Positions 5,162 to 6,859 of a stretch of DNA of 6,859 nt are shown here, piece by piece. The notes below the pieces were generated by a model. The model was not told the origin of the DNA. It saw only the letters and a list, made by a program, of their open reading frames with translations, and ran no database searches. Position numbers and translations under genes: made by a program. Position 1 is the stretch's first letter; each line of letters opens with the position of its first letter. The DNA is from Pseudomonadota bacterium (lineage in GTDB: Bacteria; Pseudomonadota; Alphaproteobacteria; Rhizobiales; Rhizobiaceae), in contig QGUU01000135.1 of the NCBI GenBank assembly GCA_003242525.1, forward strand, positions 1 through 6,859, given 5' to 3'.

Positions 5162-6487
5162 TCATGCAATGTCGAACATGCTGGCTTCCGCGGATTCGGG
5201 ATTGATGAACATGGCGCGCGGCCATTCGATTTGAACCAACGCGCCCTTTCCGGGTTCGGTGGAGTTCCGGAAGTCGATAACGGCGCCGGAGCGTTCGATT
5301 AGGGTCTTGGCGATGAACAATCCCAGACCCAGCCCTCCGCCGCGCTCGGCGCCCGAGCGGGTGGACATGTAAGGCTCGCCGATGCGGTCGATGATTTCGC
5401 CTGGAAACCCCGGCCCATCGTCGACCACGGTAAGTCCGACGGTCTCGTCATTCCAGTACCAGGTGACCGTCACAGTGGAGCGGGCGAAATCCACCGCGTT
5501 CTCGACAAGGTTCCCTAGTCCGTAGATCACGCCGGGATTTCGATGTCCGACGGGCTCGGCGCCCCGGCAATTCCCCGCCTTCAAATGGATGGCGATACCG
5601 AAATCGCGATGCGGCGCCGTCACCTCCTCCACCAGGGAAGTGATCGGCAGCCGCGCCATATGCGCCTCGCCCGTGGAAGAAAGGCTGGTGAGCCGCTTGA
5701 GAATTTCACGGCAGCGCTCGCTTTGTGAGCGCAGCAGCGTCACATCGTCATGAAATTTGGAATCCTTGCCGAGACTCTTTTCCATCTCGCGCGCCACCAG
5801 CGATATGGTGGCAAGCGGCGTGCCGAGTTCGTGCGCGGCCGCGGCAGCCAGCCCGTCCAGCGCTGAAAGGTGCTGTTCGCGTTGCAGCACCAGCTCCGTG
5901 GCGGCAAGCGCATTTGCAAGCAGCCGCGCCTCCTGCGCAACGCGGAAGGCATAGATGGCGCTGAAGGCGATCGAGGAAAGAACGGCCAGCCAGATTCCAG
6001 CAATATAGGTAAATGGCATTTTGAGCGGCTCGCCAGCCGTCCACGGCAGTGGCAGATGTTGGAATGCCAGCAGCGTCGCCATGAGCATGACAAGCGCGCC
6101 GAGCATCGCCGTGTACCGTACAGGCAGGGAGGTTGCCGAAATGACGACTGGCACGCTCATCAGAAGCGAGAAGGGATTTGTCAGCCCTCCGGTCAGGTAG
6201 AGCAGGCCGCCAAGTTGAAGACTGTCGAATATGAGGATGCCCATCGCCGCCTGCGGGCTCAGCCGATGTGCGGCCGGGAAGCGGAATGCGAGCAGAAGGT
6301 TCAGCACGGCCGAAGCGCCGATCAGCGCGAAGCAAAGGTCGACCGGCATCGGGAATTCAAGCCAGTAGGCGACCGTGACCACCGTCACGCTCTGTCCAAC
6401 GATCGCCAGCCAGCGCAGGCGGATCAAGGTATTGAGCCTCAGCCGCTGGCTCTGCTGCAGGTCTGGTGAGCTCTGGAGACTGATCAT
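5162..6487 (-). CDS. actS: Sensor histidine kinase ActS (RegB/PrrB family)
   Basis: Inner-membrane redox sensor kinase of 441 residues that phosphorylates ActR. The N-terminal half (about residues 25-185) holds roughly six hydrophobic segments. The motif GGLTNPF (100-106) between them is the ubiquinone-site signature of RegB kinases. The cytoplasmic part has the H-box AAAAHELGTPLATI with phospho-accepting His219. Cys259 in ERCREIL is the position of the redox-active cysteine of RegB. The catalytic domain shows the N-box (GNLVENAVDF, from 325), the G1 box VDDGPGFP (355-362) and the G2 box GGGLGLGLFIAK (383-394). The ATG at 6487 is preferred; a TTG two codons earlier is the only other start before an upstream stop. 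Neither has a clear Shine-Dalgarno. It follows hrpB by 57 bases on the same strand and precedes actR. Confidence 0.96.
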   Translation of the reverse strand: MISLQSSPDLQQSQRLRLNTLIRLRWLAIVGQSVTVVTVAYWLEFPMPVDLCFALIGASAVLNLLLAFRFPAAHRLSPQAAMGILIFDSLQLGGLLYLTGGLTNPFSLLMSVPVVISATSLPVRYTAMLGALVMLMATLLAFQHLPLPWTAGEPLKMPFTYIAGIWLAVLSSIAFSAIYAFRVAQEARLLANALAATELVLQREQHLSALDGLAAAAAHELGTPLATISLVAREMEKSLGKDSKFHDDVTLLRSQSERCREILKRLTSLSSTGEAHMARLPITSLVEEVTAPHRDFGIAIHLKAGNCRGAEPVGHRNPGVIYGLGNLVENAVDFARSTVTVTWYWNDETVGLTVVDDGPGFPGEIIDRIGEPYMSTRSGAERGGGLGLGLFIAKTLIERSGAVIDFRNSTEPGKGALVQIEWPRAMFINPESAEASMFDIA

Positions 6488-6537
6488 CGCCAAGTGTTTA
6501 GACTGGCTTTCGGGTAACTTCTAGGGTGCATGCGTTG

Positions 6538-6553
6538 GGGGGCGTCAGCCCCC
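6538..6553 (-). other. GC-only hairpin spanning the hrpB stop codon
   Basis: GGGGGC (6538-6543) and GCCCCC (6548-6553) form a perfect six-base-pair stem; the loop GTCA contains the hrpB stop codon (TGA on the - strand). No T run follows on the - strand, so it is not a classic terminator. It could mark the 3' end of the hrpB message or weaken read-through into actS. Confidence 0.4.
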
Positions 6554-6859
6554 TCGCGGCTTGGCGCGATGCGTCGGTGTGGCTTCGATCGGATTTTCCG
6601 GCCAGACATGCTTGGGGTAGCGCCCGCGCATGTCCGCGCGTACATCGGCCCAGGATCCGCGCCAGAACCCCGGCAAGTCCCGCGTCGTCTGGATGGGCCG
6701 GTGCGCCGGCGAGAGCAGCTCCAGCGTCAGCGGCACGGCTCCGCCGGCAATGGCCGGGTGTCGGTCCAGGCCGAACAACTCCTGGACGCGGATCGCCAGT
6801 ACCGGCGCCTCATCGTCGTAGCGGATAGGAATAGGAGTCCGGAAGGGGTGTCTCTTACA
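6545..6859 (-). CDS. hrpB: ATP-dependent helicase HrpB, C-terminal part (apparent frameshift near edge)
   Basis: The gene enters from the right edge and ends with TGA at 6547-6545. About 100 residues are readable. They match the C-terminal domain of HrpB, a DEAH-box ATP-dependent helicase of uncertain cellular role in bacteria: PIRYDDEAPVLAIRVQELFGL, then AGGAVPLTLELLSP, then DLPGFWRGSWADVRADMRGRYPKH, followed by WPENP. The helicase motifs themselves lie outside the window. The last seven or so codons at the edge read CKRHPFR, unlike HrpB. The neighbouring frame reads VRDTPSG, which is the expected lead-in (PSG-x3-P-I-x-Y). One base therefore seems to be missing around 6838-6841, by sequencing error or mutation. 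In rhizobia hrpB commonly neighbours actS-actR (recalled). Confidence 0.88.
   Translation of the reverse strand, partial: CKRHPFRTPIPIRYDDEAPVLAIRVQELFGLDRHPAIAGGAVPLTLELLSPAHRPIQTTRDLPGFWRGSWADVRADMRGRYPKHVWPENPIEATPTHRAKPRGG

Noticed and set aside
5870..6469. Open frame of 199 codons on the + strand opposite actS.
   Set aside because: The translation is rich in R, Q, H and E, typical of the complement of membrane-segment codons. There is no family likeness.
1..6859. Search for a defence, mobile or otherwise novel gene system, CRISPR repeats, tRNA or att sites.
   Set aside because: All sizeable stretches are explained by conserved housekeeping genes with uniform base composition. No direct repeats flanking a segment, integrase or tRNA-like fold were seen.

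Overview
This window looks like chromosomal core sequence from an alphaproteobacterium of the order Hyphomicrobiales (Rhizobiales). The Phyllobacteriaceae/Mesorhizobium side is most likely, but that genus-level guess rests on remembered protein likeness only. The evidence is the GC-rich coding style, a C93 (transglutaminase-like) peptidase, the run trpS - universal stress protein - Nfu scaffold, an MmcB-type nuclease, and the block hrpB-actS-actR. I see no transposase, integrase, phage gene, CRISPR array, tRNA or rRNA.

Layout. On the + strand: the 3' part of a C93 cysteine peptidase gene (to 444), trpS (585-1664), a UspA-like gene (1752-2243) and a two-domain Nfu iron-sulfur scaffold gene (2347-2916). 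This run ends in a strong hairpin at 2944-2974 that can serve both strands. On the - strand, converging on it, is a lipoprotein-type L,D-transpeptidase (3060-3674). A 221-base divergent spacer carrying three short palindromes separates it from mmcB (+, 3896-4423). mmcB converges on the - strand block hrpB (C-terminal piece, 6545 to the right edge), actS (5162-6487) and actR (4522-5085). ActS/ActR is the rhizobial form of the RegB/RegA redox two-component system. The kinase keeps its quinone-site motif, phospho-accepting His and redox Cys.

The most useful non-coding signals are two. (1) An imperfect inverted repeat at 2299-2315 closely resembles the Irr iron-control element (ICE). It overlaps a rhizobial-type promoter directly before the Fe-S scaffold gene. 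(2) A sigma70-like promoter (-35 at 5139-5144, -10 at 5117-5122) sits in the actS-actR gap and could let the regulator be made without its kinase.

Both ends of the window look imperfect. The peptidase frame runs into a stop at bases 1-3 with no family-like N-terminus. The hrpB frame appears to be shifted by one base around 6838-6841, about 20 bases from the edge. This fits a draft contig with poor ends, though real mutations are not excluded. I do not see a new multi-gene system here; the interest lies in regulation and in the edge anomalies.
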